Of a DNA stretch of 29,134 nt, positions 7,318 through 16,442 are shown piece after piece. The notes below the pieces were generated by a model, which was not told the DNA's origin, did no database searches, and worked only from the letters and a program-made list of their open reading frames with translations. The position numbers and the translations under genes are program-made. Source of the stretch: Planctomycetota bacterium (lineage in GTDB: Bacteria > Planctomycetota > UBA1135 > GCA-002686595); NCBI GenBank assembly GCA_020638875.1, contig JACKHS010000034.1, positions 1 to 29,134 of the forward strand. Reading direction: 5' to 3'. Position 1 is the stretch's first letter. Each line of letters opens with the position of its first letter.

Positions 7318-7962
7318 CTACGGCGCGAAGGTCACCGGGATCTGCACCTCGGTCACCAGCTCGTCGAAGCTCTGCACGGTGTCGGGCGCCACGAGGTACG
7401 CCTCGCGCACCGGTCCGGCCTCGCTCCAGCCCATGGAGCGCATGTAGCCGTAGAGGCCCGGGTAGGCGCGACCGACCTCGGGGTAGGCGCCGCCGACGAA
7501 GGCGTACACGACCGTCGTGCTGGGCAGCACGTCGTAGGACAGGCCGGCGCCCGGCGTCGTGGGCGCATCGATCGGCACACAGGCGCGCGAGCGCAGCTGG
7601 TCGGCCGGGACGCGGCCGGGGTCGTCGTAGTACAGCGCGAACGGCGGCCCGGACGGCTGCAGACCTTGCTCGAGCATGGCCTGCTGGACCATCGGCAGCA
7701 GCCGCCCGGTCTGCACGTACGAGCCCGTGTACGGGACGTACACGTAGGGCTGATCGAGGCGCTGCTTCCAGTTGGCGTGGACCTGGCGGAACGGCGGCTG
7801 GCTGACCGGCAGGTCGGGCGTGACCGTGGTCCAGGTCTGCAGCACCGCGGCGGTGTCGGGGGACGCGTCGGCCTGGGAGGCGTCGCGGCGCGCGGCGCTC
7901 GGCGGGACGATGCAGGCGCCGAGGACGAGGACGGGCACGAGGAGGAACGGGCGGCTTCGCAT
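7318..7962 (-). CDS. GyrI-like effector-binding domain lipoprotein
   Basis: ATG 7962 gives MRSRPFLLVPVLVLGAC, a typical lipoprotein signal with lipobox LGAC (Cys17). The mature protein is then anchored in a membrane. Residues about 60-214 match the GyrI-like/AraC effector-binding (SOUL-superfamily) fold. The first half has PYTGSYVQTG, LYYDDPGRV and LRSRACVPID. The second half has VVYAFVGGAYPEVGRAYPGL, GPVREAYLVAP with the conserved Glu, and a terminal TEVQIPVTF strand. Such domains bind small hydrophobic or cationic compounds, and some hydrolyse cyclopropanoid toxins. A lipidated periplasmic or surface form suggests ligand capture or detoxification outside the cytoplasm; that is inference. 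The gene is monocistronic, with a possible regulatory palindrome about 220 bp upstream. Confidence 0.85.
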   Translation of the reverse strand: MRSRPFLLVPVLVLGACIVPPSAARRDASQADASPDTAAVLQTWTTVTPDLPVSQPPFRQVHANWKQRLDQPYVYVPYTGSYVQTGRLLPMVQQAMLEQGLQPSGPPFALYYDDPGRVPADQLRSRACVPIDAPTTPGAGLSYDVLPSTTVVYAFVGGAYPEVGRAYPGLYGYMRSMGWSEAGPVREAYLVAPDTVQSFDELVTEVQIPVTFAP

Positions 7963-8450
7963 GGGAGCGCTTCGTGGAGGGCTCGGGACTGGGGACCGTG
8001 GGATCATCGGTCCGGGCGGTGCGGAGCTTGCGACGTCGAGGCCGCCGAGTCGAACCTCTGGCCGGGTCCTGGGACGAATCGGCCGTCCCGGCGGGCCGTT
8101 CGAGGCGCGGAGCGCGGCGCGCGCCGGCCCGAGGCCAGCCGCGAGCTGGGGCACAGCTCCCCCGTCTAGCGCTTCCGATAATGTACGTTATGTTGCATCG
8201 CCAAGGGGCCGTACCGGAGCGGCTGGGCCCCCAGGCCACCCTCGGCCGACCCCGACCTGCCCCGGGCGCTTCGCGCGCGGCAGGCGTCGCGGCGCCGCGC
8301 GACCGCGCGGCGTGCGCCCCGCGTCTCACGCGCCGCACGCGCCGGCGCCGACCGGACGCGGCGTCCTCACCACCGGGCACCTCCGCGCGACCCGCGCGGG
8401 TCCGGCCCGAGGCGCGTGCCTGGCGCGTGCGCGCTCGCTAGGATCCGCGC
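7963..8450. other. long divergent intergenic region
   Basis: 490 bp between the divergently transcribed GyrI-like lipoprotein and the small Cys protein. The only conspicuous element is an AT-rich island around 8175-8197, holding a near-palindrome listed separately. The rest is uniformly GC-rich, and I found no RNA gene or credible open frame in it. Confidence 0.5.
8178..8191. promoter_or_regulatory. AT-rich near-palindrome, candidate operator or promoter core
   Basis: ATAATGTACGTTAT is symmetric at 12 of 14 positions (centre GTAC) and is the most AT-rich spot of the surrounding kilobase. On the minus strand TTGGCG (8204-8199) lies about 16 bp before ATTATC, so it may double as the promoter of the lipoprotein gene. 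This is a guess based on composition and symmetry only. Confidence 0.35.
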
Positions 8451-8723
8451 ATGGCCGACAAGTACTGCTTCATGAACCGCGAGCGGGTCTGCGACCTGAC
8501 CTGCAAGGCGGCCTTCGAGGTCGACGACCCGATCGAGAACGTCGACTGCTACTTCATCTGGTTGGCCTATCACTTCGGCGAGGGCTTCTACGAGATCAAG
8601 CGCTCGCTCGAGGGCGCCGGCGGGATCGACACGGACGGCTTCGGACCGCTCGGCGGCCCCGGACCCGCGCCCGGCCCGGGCGGCGGCGGCCCCAAGAAGC
8701 CCAAGGGCTTCCCGAACAACTGA
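8451..8723 (+). CDS. small Cys-containing protein with Pro/Gly-rich tail
   Basis: The 90-residue protein starts at an ATG with AGGA seven nt upstream. The first ~55 residues carry four Cys (6, 14, 18, 33) in YCFMNRERVCDLTCKAAF and a following ENVDCYFIWLAY, spaced as if to bind a metal or form disulfides. The tail is GPGPAPGPGGGGPKKPKGFP, a disordered Pro/Gly segment ending in basic residues. No signal peptide is present. I do not recognise the family. It is short, but the ribosome site, the strict codon pattern and the ordered domain argue that it is real. It stands alone just upstream of the sdh promoter. Confidence 0.7.
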   Translation: MADKYCFMNRERVCDLTCKAAFEVDDPIENVDCYFIWLAYHFGEGFYEIKRSLEGAGGIDTDGFGPLGGPGPAPGPGGGGPKKPKGFPNN

Positions 8724-8831
8724 GCGGCGGTCGCGGCGGCGCGCGGCCGCCGCCTCGAGGCGCCCGACCTCGCCCTCGTCCGTAGGTCCGGCGGAGATTG
8801 GCGGCAGGCGCCAAAAAGGCCCTCCGCGCCG

Positions 8832-8860
8832 TTGGACTCGCCCTCGCTACGAAGTAGCTT
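8832..8860 (+). promoter_or_regulatory. sigma70-like promoter of sdhCAB
   Basis: TTGGAC (8832-8837), exactly 17 bp, TAGCTT (8855-8860). The predicted leader to the sdhC ATG is about 147 nt, long enough to carry regulation, although no known riboswitch was recognised in it. Confidence 0.65.
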
Positions 8861-9013
8861 CCCGCCGTGGCTCGCTCGCGCCCGCGCGGCCCCCGTGAGC
8901 CCTCCCGCCCGCGCGGCGGGCCCCTCGTCGAGCCCCGCGGCCCCCCGGAGCGCGCCTCCCGGACCGCCGGCTCGGGTCCCCCCAACGCTCACCACCTCTC
9001 CAAGGCGAACCGC

Positions 9014-9669
9014 ATGCTCTCCTGGCTCTCGCGGACGGCCAGCTCGTCCATCGGCAAGAAGGTGCTCATGGCGCTCACCGGGTTGTGCCTGATCGGCTTC
9101 CTGGTGGTCCACCTGCTGGGCAACCTGTCCTTCTACGCCGACGCCGACGGCGCGGCCTTCGACCACTACGCGGAGACGCTCGACTCGAATCCGCTGCTGC
9201 CGATCGCCGAGATCGGTCTCCTGGTGCTCTTCGTGGCCCACATCGCGCTCGCGCTGCGCGTCACCGCGCAGAACCGCGACGCGCGCAAGAAGGGCTACGC
9301 GGTGCGCACCGACCACGGCGCGCGCACGCCCGGCTCCGCGACGATGATGCTGACCGGGCTCGTGATCCTGGTCTTCCTCGTCGTGCACCTGGCGCACTTC
9401 CGGCTGCAGAAGGCCGAGGGCGTCAGCATGGCGGGCCTCGTGCGTCACGAGCTCGGCAAGCCGCTCGGCGCCGGCGTGTACGTGGTGGGCATGATCGCGC
9501 TCGCGATGCACGTGAGCCACGCCTTCCAGAGCGCGCTGCAGACGCTCGGCATCAACCACCCGAAGTACACGCCGCTCGCGCGCAAGTTCAGCCTCGTGCT
9601 GGGCGTCGTGCTGGGGCTCGGCTTCGCGACCTTCCCGCTCTACGTCTTCTTCCTCGGAGGGAACGCCTG

Positions 9670-9670
<1 letters not shown>
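9014..9670 (+). CDS. sdhC: succinate dehydrogenase cytochrome b558 subunit
   Basis: This is the membrane anchor of complex II, of the single-subunit, di-haem b558 type found in Bacillus and many other phyla. The 218-residue protein has five hydrophobic helices. Histidines suited to bind two haems lie in four of them: H33 (VVHLLGN), H76 (VAHIALAL), H125/H128 (VVHLAHF) and H166/H169 (MHVSHAF). The frame is open 49 codons further upstream, but that part is Pro/Arg-rich noise. ATG 9014 matches the family start (MLSWLSRTASSSIGKKVLMA) and has AAGG eight nt before it. The stop codon shares one base with the sdhA start, so the two are translationally coupled. Confidence 0.93.
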
Positions 9671-11585
<1,915 letters not shown>

Positions 11586-11589
<4 letters not shown>

Positions 11590-12368
11590 GCGCGCACGGA
11601 TCCTCCGACTCCATCAACCTCACGCTCCACGTCTGGCGCCAGTCGGGCCCGGAGGACAAGGGCGGCTTCGAGGTGCGTCGGCTCAACGGCGTCTCGACGC
11701 ACATGTCCTTCCTCGAGATGCTCGACGTGATGAACGAGCAGCTCGTCGCGGAGGGCCGCGAGCCCGTCGCGTTCGACCACGACTGCCGCGAGGGCATCTG
11801 CGGGATGTGCAGCCTCGTGATCAACGGGCAGGTCCACGGACCGATCCCCGAGATCACGACCTGCCAGCTCCACATGCGCCACTTCAAGGACGGCGACTCG
11901 ATCTACATCGAGCCCTTCCGCGCGGGCGCGTTCCCCGTGCTGCGCGACCTCGTCGTCGACCGCTCGGCCTTCGACCGCATCATCGCGGCCGGCGGCTACG
12001 TCTCGGTCGCGACCGGCAACCCGCAGGACGCGAACGCCCTGCCGATCCCCAAGCGCAACGCCGACCTCGCGATGGACGCGGCGGCCTGCATCGGGTGCGG
12101 CGGCTGCGTGGCGGCCTGCCCCAACGCCGCGGCCATGCTCTTCACGAGCGCGAAGGTTTCGCAGATGGCGCTGCTCCCGCAGGGCCAGCCCGAGCGCGAC
12201 CGCCGCGTGCTGGCCATGGTCCAGCAGATGGACGCCGAGGGCTTCGGCAACTGCACCAACGAGTTCGAGTGCATGGCGGCGTGCCCCAAGGGCATCGACG
12301 TCAGCAACATCGCGCGCATGAACCGCGAGTACCTGCGCGCCTCGATGTGCAGCGCCGAGGGTGCCTGA
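11586..12368 (+). CDS. sdhB: succinate dehydrogenase iron-sulfur subunit
   Basis: This 260-residue electron-transfer subunit links FAD to the haem/quinone site. All three clusters are visible. The 2Fe-2S ligands are in DCREGICGMCSLV plus a later TTCQL. The 4Fe-4S ligands are in CIGCGGCVAACP. The 3Fe-4S ligands are in CTNEFECMAACPKGI. The start overlaps the sdhA stop (ATGA), with GAGGAG six nt upstream. The C-A-B gene order is that of the b558-type complex. A 16-bp perfect hairpin follows the stop by 27 bp. Confidence 0.97.
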
Positions 12369-12395
12369 GCCTACGCGTCGCGACTCCCCCACTGC

Positions 12396-12430
12396 CACGC
12401 CCCGCCGCGGTCCGACCGCGGCGGGGCGTG
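12396..12430. terminator. bidirectional terminator hairpin between sdhB and the sigma-FGE fusion gene
   Basis: CACGCCCCGCCGCGGT (12396-12411) and its perfect complement (12415-12430) form a 16-bp stem with a 3-nt loop. It sits between two convergent stop codons (12368 and 12437). No U-tract follows in either direction, as is usual for terminators in very GC-rich genomes. Confidence 0.75.
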
Positions 12431-12436
12431 CTCGTG

Positions 12437-14821
12437 TCAGCGCCAGCCGCCGCCGCGGGCCTCCTCGGCGAGCTCGAGGTCGAAGCGCGCGTGCAGGCCG
12501 GAGCCGTCCTCGTCCGCGGCGAAGAGCGAGACGCGCAGGACGCCTTCGGCGGACTCGATGCCGGCCGTCCCCTCGAGGCCCCGGCTCACGTCGCGAGCCT
12601 CGAGCGTGGCGACGAGGTCCGGCGCGTCGAGGGTGCGGAACTCCACGCGCGGGGGCGTCGTGCCCCGGAACGTCACGAGGTACGTCCCCGCGGCGAGTCG
12701 CGGCTCCTGCAGCGGGACCGTGGAGACCAGGAGCGCGCTGAAGCTCAGCGAGCCGAGGTCCTTCCCGGAGCGCTGCGGGAGGAGCCACACCTCGTCGTAG
12801 GCATCGATGACGCGGTAGCCCGGGAGCTGCAGGTCACTGTCGCGCGTACTCCAACGTCGGAGGCCGATCGCGCGCGCGGGGTCCAGGCACGTCCGCGCCT
12901 CGCGCCCGAACTCGATCGCGACCTGCGCGTGCCACCGCCAGTCCTCCGTGTCGCTGCTCGTCGAGCGCGGGGACACCGCTTCGGCCCGCTCCACGAGCCG
13001 CTCGATTCGCGACAGCACACGCTCCCGCAGCCCGTCGACCGAGGCCGCGCAGCGGAAGCCCAGGGCGCTCGCCCGCATCGCGCGGTCGCAGCCGCCGCGC
13101 GTCGTGCAGCGCGCGTACAGCGCGCTGTTCTGCGCCGAACCGCCGCGCACCACGCGGCGCTCCGCGCTCCAGGCCGGCGGCGTGTCGATCTCCTTCCTGC
13201 CGTCGCCCGCGCCGAGCGCGATCTTCCGGTGCTTCCAGCCGGGATACGCGACGTAGGGCGAGTCCGTCCACTCCCACACGTTGCCCGTGAGGTCCATCAC
13301 GCCCTCGGCGCTCGCGCCCGCCGGGAAGCTGCCCGACGCGTGGACGTCGACCGCTCCTCCGAGCTCGTTCGTCGCGGCCCGCGCGCGCTCGTCGATGGCA
13401 TCGCCCCAGGGGTAGCGCCGCGCGGTGTCGCCGCGGCAGGCGCGCTCGTACTCCTGCTCGCTCATCAGGCGCAGGCCCGCCCACTCCGCGTAGGCTCGCG
13501 CGTCCTGGTGATCGACGTAGGTGACGGGCATCGTCGCGTCGTGCGCGGGCATCTCCCACGCGGCCTCGTTCCAGTGCTGCGCCCACCACGCGTCCGGCTC
13601 GAAGACCTGGCGCTCGCCGGGATCGCGGCCTTCCGCTCGCGCCGCGCGCCGGCGCTCGGCGTCGGCCGTGAGGAACTCGGCGCGCGCCGCGTCGATCGCC
13701 GGCTGGCCCCACGGGAGCGGCGGACGCGCGCCGGTGGCCACGACGTAGGCGCGGTACTGCTCGTTCGTGACCTCGCTGACCATCAGGTAGAAGTCCGCGA
13801 CGTCGACGACGTGCCGCGGCGTCTCGGCGAGGAACCCGCCGGCGCTCTTGACGAGCTCGGCATGCTCCTCGAGGAGTCGCACGATCTCCTCGAACGGCGT
13901 CCCGACCTGCGTGCGGCCGCCGCGGACGAGGACGGTGCCGGGCGGGGCGGGGTCGTCGCTCGGCGCGCCGGCGCGCCGAGCCGCGCCCGTGGACGCGCGC
14001 GCGGTCGAGCCCGTCGCCCCGTCCGCCACGGCGCGACCGTTCACGACGTCCTGCGGGGCCTCCGGCGCGACTCGCGCGCTCGCCACTCCCGCCGCGTCGG
14101 GGAGGACCGGCAGCGGCTCGCGCCGCGAGACCTCGGAGGTCGGCGGGCCTCCCGCGACAGCCTCCGTCCGCGCGCTCGCTCCCCCATCGTGCAGCGACCA
14201 CCACGCGCCGCCCGCGACGACGAGCACGGCGACGGCCGCCGCGGCCGCGAGCCCGCCGCCCGCGCTCGGTTGCGCCGGCAGCGCGAAGCGCGCCAACGCG
14301 AGGCACCACGATGCGCGCCCGTCCTGCGTCCCCGCGAGCTTGCCGCGCAGCTGCGCGAGCCCGCGCGCGAGGCGCGACTTCACCGTCGGCACGGGCGCGC
14401 CCTGACGGCGCGCGATCTCGCGCGGCGGGAGGCTCGCCCAGTAGCGCAGCACCACCGCCTCGCGCACCGGCGGCTCGAGCTCCATCACCGCGTCGAGCAG
14501 ACGGCGCTGCACCTCGAGGTCGGCCACGACGTCGTCCGTCGCGGCGCGCGGCTCGGCGCGTGCGGCGTGCTCCTCGCGCGCGTGCCGGCGCGCGTCGCCG
14601 CGACGCTCGTCGTGCGCCACGCGGCGGAGCACCGTCGCGAGCCACCCGCGCGCGCCTCGCACGTCCGTGGGGCGCGCTCGCAGCACGCGTAGCCAGGTCT
14701 CCTGCAGCAGGTCGTCGGCGCGGCTCTCGTCGCGCACCAGCCTCAGCGCGAGGCGACGCAGCCAGGCGTGGTCGTGCCCGAGGGCGGCTTCGAGGTCGTG
14801 GCTCCAGGCGTCGAGGGTCAT
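12437..14821 (-). CDS. ECF-type sigma factor fused to a transmembrane helix and an FGE/SUMF1-like domain
   Basis: This is a single 794-residue frame. Residues 10-75 are sigma region 2 (RADDLLQETWLRVLRA, then WLATVLRRVAHDERR). Residues 105-163 are region 4 (LEPPVREAVVLRYWASLPPR, then TVKSRLARGLAQLRGKL). One hydrophobic helix follows at about 190-209, then a Pro/Ala-rich linker. Residues 295-591 are a formylglycine-generating-enzyme/sulfatase-modifying-factor domain: PGTVLVRGG, DFYLMVSEVTNEQYRAYV, MPVTYVDHQDARAYAEWAGL, YPWGD, NVWEWTDSPY, RRVVRGGS and LGFRCA. About 200 extra residues end the protein. The two catalytic Cys of genuine FGE are not at their usual places after RGGS, so it is likely a ligand-sensing pseudoenzyme. 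Expected topology is sigma domain in the cytosol and FGE fold outside. The histidine-kinase gene lies 88 bp upstream on the same strand. The domain calls are firm; the mechanism is inference. Confidence 0.9.
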   Translation of the reverse strand: MTLDAWSHDLEAALGHDHAWLRRLALRLVRDESRADDLLQETWLRVLRARPTDVRGARGWLATVLRRVAHDERRGDARRHAREEHAARAEPRAATDDVVADLEVQRRLLDAVMELEPPVREAVVLRYWASLPPREIARRQGAPVPTVKSRLARGLAQLRGKLAGTQDGRASWCLALARFALPAQPSAGGGLAAAAAVAVLVVAGGAWWSLHDGGASARTEAVAGGPPTSEVSRREPLPVLPDAAGVASARVAPEAPQDVVNGRAVADGATGSTARASTGAARRAGAPSDDPAPPGTVLVRGGRTQVGTPFEEIVRLLEEHAELVKSAGGFLAETPRHVVDVADFYLMVSEVTNEQYRAYVVATGARPPLPWGQPAIDAARAEFLTADAERRRAARAEGRDPGERQVFEPDAWWAQHWNEAAWEMPAHDATMPVTYVDHQDARAYAEWAGLRLMSEQEYERACRGDTARRYPWGDAIDERARAATNELGGAVDVHASGSFPAGASAEGVMDLTGNVWEWTDSPYVAYPGWKHRKIALGAGDGRKEIDTPPAWSAERRVVRGGSAQNSALYARCTTRGGCDRAMRASALGFRCAASVDGLRERVLSRIERLVERAEAVSPRSTSSDTEDWRWHAQVAIEFGREARTCLDPARAIGLRRWSTRDSDLQLPGYRVIDAYDEVWLLPQRSGKDLGSLSFSALLVSTVPLQEPRLAAGTYLVTFRGTTPPRVEFRTLDAPDLVATLEARDVSRGLEGTAGIESAEGVLRVSLFAADEDGSGLHARFDLELAEEARGGGWR

Positions 14822-14909
14822 GCGGGCTCCGGGGTTCGGGTCTACCCCCGGACACGCCGCGCGTCGCCGATCGAACGCGAGATTCCGGGCGAGCCCGCTC
14901 CGCGGCGGC

Positions 14910-16013
14910 TCAGCGCCGCGGCCAGCGCACCGTCACCCGCGTGCCCGCGCGCGGTCGCGAGTCCACCTCGAGCACCCCGCCGAGGCGCGCGACCCCGTCG
15001 CGCACCGAGCTCGTGCCGAAGCCCGTACCGTCGAGCGACTCGCCGGGACGGAAGAGGCGCTCGCGCTCGGCGCGGCCCATGCCGCGGCCGGTGTCGACGA
15101 CCTCGAGCGCGAGCGTCGCGCCTTCGTCCTCCTCGCGCAGCTCGACGCGCACCTCGCCGCCCGCCGGCGACGCGTGCAACGCGTTGAGCACGAGGTTCTG
15201 CAGCACGCGGCGCAACGCGCTCTCCTCGGCGCGCGCTTCGGGCGCGATGGCGCAGCGCGTCAGCACGCGCACGTCGTCGCCGCGGCCCGCGAGGCGCAGC
15301 GCGCCGTGGACTTCGGCCCGCACCAGCGTCGCGAGCTCGCTCGCGAGCGGCGCGGCGCCGCGCCGCAGGAAGTCCTCGCAGAGCTCGCGCGCGCGCCGCA
15401 GCGCGGCGTCGGCCGCGTCGCGTTCGACGAGCTCGAGGGTGCGCGCGCGCTCGTGCTCCAGCAGTGCGAGCGCGAGCTGGTTGCGCAGGTCGTGCGCGAC
15501 GCCGGCGGCGAGCTCGCCGCGCCGCTCGAGCTCGCGCCGCCGGTCGGCGCGGGCGCGCTCCTCGGCCAGGCCGGCCAAGCCCTCGAAGGCCTCGAAGAAG
15601 CTCGCGCCGCCCAGCGCCTCGCGCACGAGTCGACCGCGCGCCTCGAGCCAAAGCACGCCGCCGCGCCCGCGGCGCACCAGCGCGTGGCCCAGTCCCGTGG
15701 CGCGGGCGCGCGGGGCGCGGGCGAGCTCGTGGGCGCCGAGCTCCGTCCAGACGCCCGCGCCGGCGCTCGTCAGCCAGCGCCGCGGGACCTCGGTGGGCAG
15801 CTCGCGCGAGCGCCGCGGGCGCCGGCCGTCGGCGATCCAGACGCCTTCGTGCGCCGTGCACCAGAGCGCGCGCAACGCGCCGCCGCGGCGACGCAGGGCC
15901 TCCAGCGCGGCCAGCAGCGGCTCCTCCCCCGCCGCGAGCGCCGCCAGGCCGGCTTCGAGCGGCGTGGACGGAGCGGGGCGCGGCGGCGCTTTCGGGAGCA
16001 GGGCGTCGGGCAC
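14910..16013 (-). CDS. soluble sensor histidine kinase
   Basis: The 367-residue protein starts with GTG at 16013. Residues about 35-135 look like a GAF-type sensor region (WCTAHEGVWIADG at 51-63). The HisKA-like H box is LAAGVAHDLRNQLALALLEH with H174. The ATPase part has an N box LQNLVLNALHAS (N273, N277), G1 VVDTGRGM (306-312), F box LFRPG and G2 GTGFGTSSVRDGVARLGG. All catalytic motifs are intact. No membrane helix or signal peptide is present, so it senses a cytosolic signal or a partner protein. No response regulator is encoded in the window. The sigma-FGE fusion lies downstream on the same strand, 88 bp away, and could be in the same transcript. Confidence 0.9.
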   Translation of the reverse strand: MPDALLPKAPPRPAPSTPLEAGLAALAAGEEPLLAALEALRRRGGALRALWCTAHEGVWIADGRRPRRSRELPTEVPRRWLTSAGAGVWTELGAHELARAPRARATGLGHALVRRGRGGVLWLEARGRLVREALGGASFFEAFEGLAGLAEERARADRRRELERRGELAAGVAHDLRNQLALALLEHERARTLELVERDAADAALRRARELCEDFLRRGAAPLASELATLVRAEVHGALRLAGRGDDVRVLTRCAIAPEARAEESALRRVLQNLVLNALHASPAGGEVRVELREEDEGATLALEVVDTGRGMGRAERERLFRPGESLDGTGFGTSSVRDGVARLGGVLEVDSRPRAGTRVTVRWPRR

Positions 16014-16067
16014 GCGGGCAGTGTGCCGGTGTGGTCCGCGCGAAGGAAGCGCGAGCGCGGGCGCGGA

Positions 16068-16101
16068 CCCCCATTCGGGCGGGCGCAGGCCCCCATTCGG
16101 G
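16068..16101. repeat. two CCCCCATTCGGG direct repeats, candidate operator
   Basis: CCCCCATTCGGG occurs at 16068-16079 and 16090-16101. The start-to-start distance is 22 bp, about two helical turns, so both copies face the same side of the DNA. They lie 55-88 bp upstream of the histidine-kinase start codon, where an operator would be expected. The regulator is unknown. Confidence 0.5.
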
Positions 16102-16309
16102 AGGCGCGCGTCGCCGCGTGCGGCCCTGCGAACGGGTCTCGCGGCGCGCGGGAGTGACCTGCGGGGGACGGGGTGCTACGAGGTGGGAACGCGAGCGGGC
16201 CGAGGCCCGCCGACCTCCGCGCGAGCCTCGCCGGCCCGCGACGCCGGCCGCCTCCCGCGCACGCGCAGCCCTCCGGGGCCGGACAAACCCCGCTTCAGGG
16301 GCGCCGGGC

Positions 16310-16339
16310 TTGGACGGGAACGGCTCGCGAGCCTACTCT
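16310..16339 (+). promoter_or_regulatory. sigma70-like promoter of the first HEAT-repeat protein gene
   Basis: TTGGAC (16310-16315), 18 bp, TACTCT (16334-16339). The predicted 5' leader is about 95 nt. The start codon of the gene has no Shine-Dalgarno sequence. Confidence 0.6.
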
Positions 16340-16442
16340 AGGCGCCGCGTTCCGAAGCTGGCACGTACCTTGCTCAACGGACCCCTGCGGGCATTCGCCT
16401 GTGGGTTCTCCGCATCAACGCTCACACCCCTCAAACCCGACC

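Larger units (their letters stand above)
16014..16442. other. divergent intergenic region between the histidine kinase and first HEAT protein genes
   Basis: 430 bp. It carries a pair of 12-bp direct repeats near the kinase start and a good promoter 100 bp before the HEAT-protein gene, both listed separately. No gene was seen in the rest. Confidence 0.6.

Noticed and set aside
5333..8380. Minus-strand open frame of about 1,000 codons antisense to the large unknown gene and running through the lipoprotein region
   Set aside because: Arg/Ala-rich, low-complexity translation with no domain; the other-strand frames carry recognisable proteins. Long stop-free shadow frames are expected at this GC content.
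11807..14692. 961-codon plus-strand open frame across sdhB and the sigma-FGE gene
   Set aside because: It spans two real genes in other frames and a terminator, and has a random Arg/Ala-rich translation.
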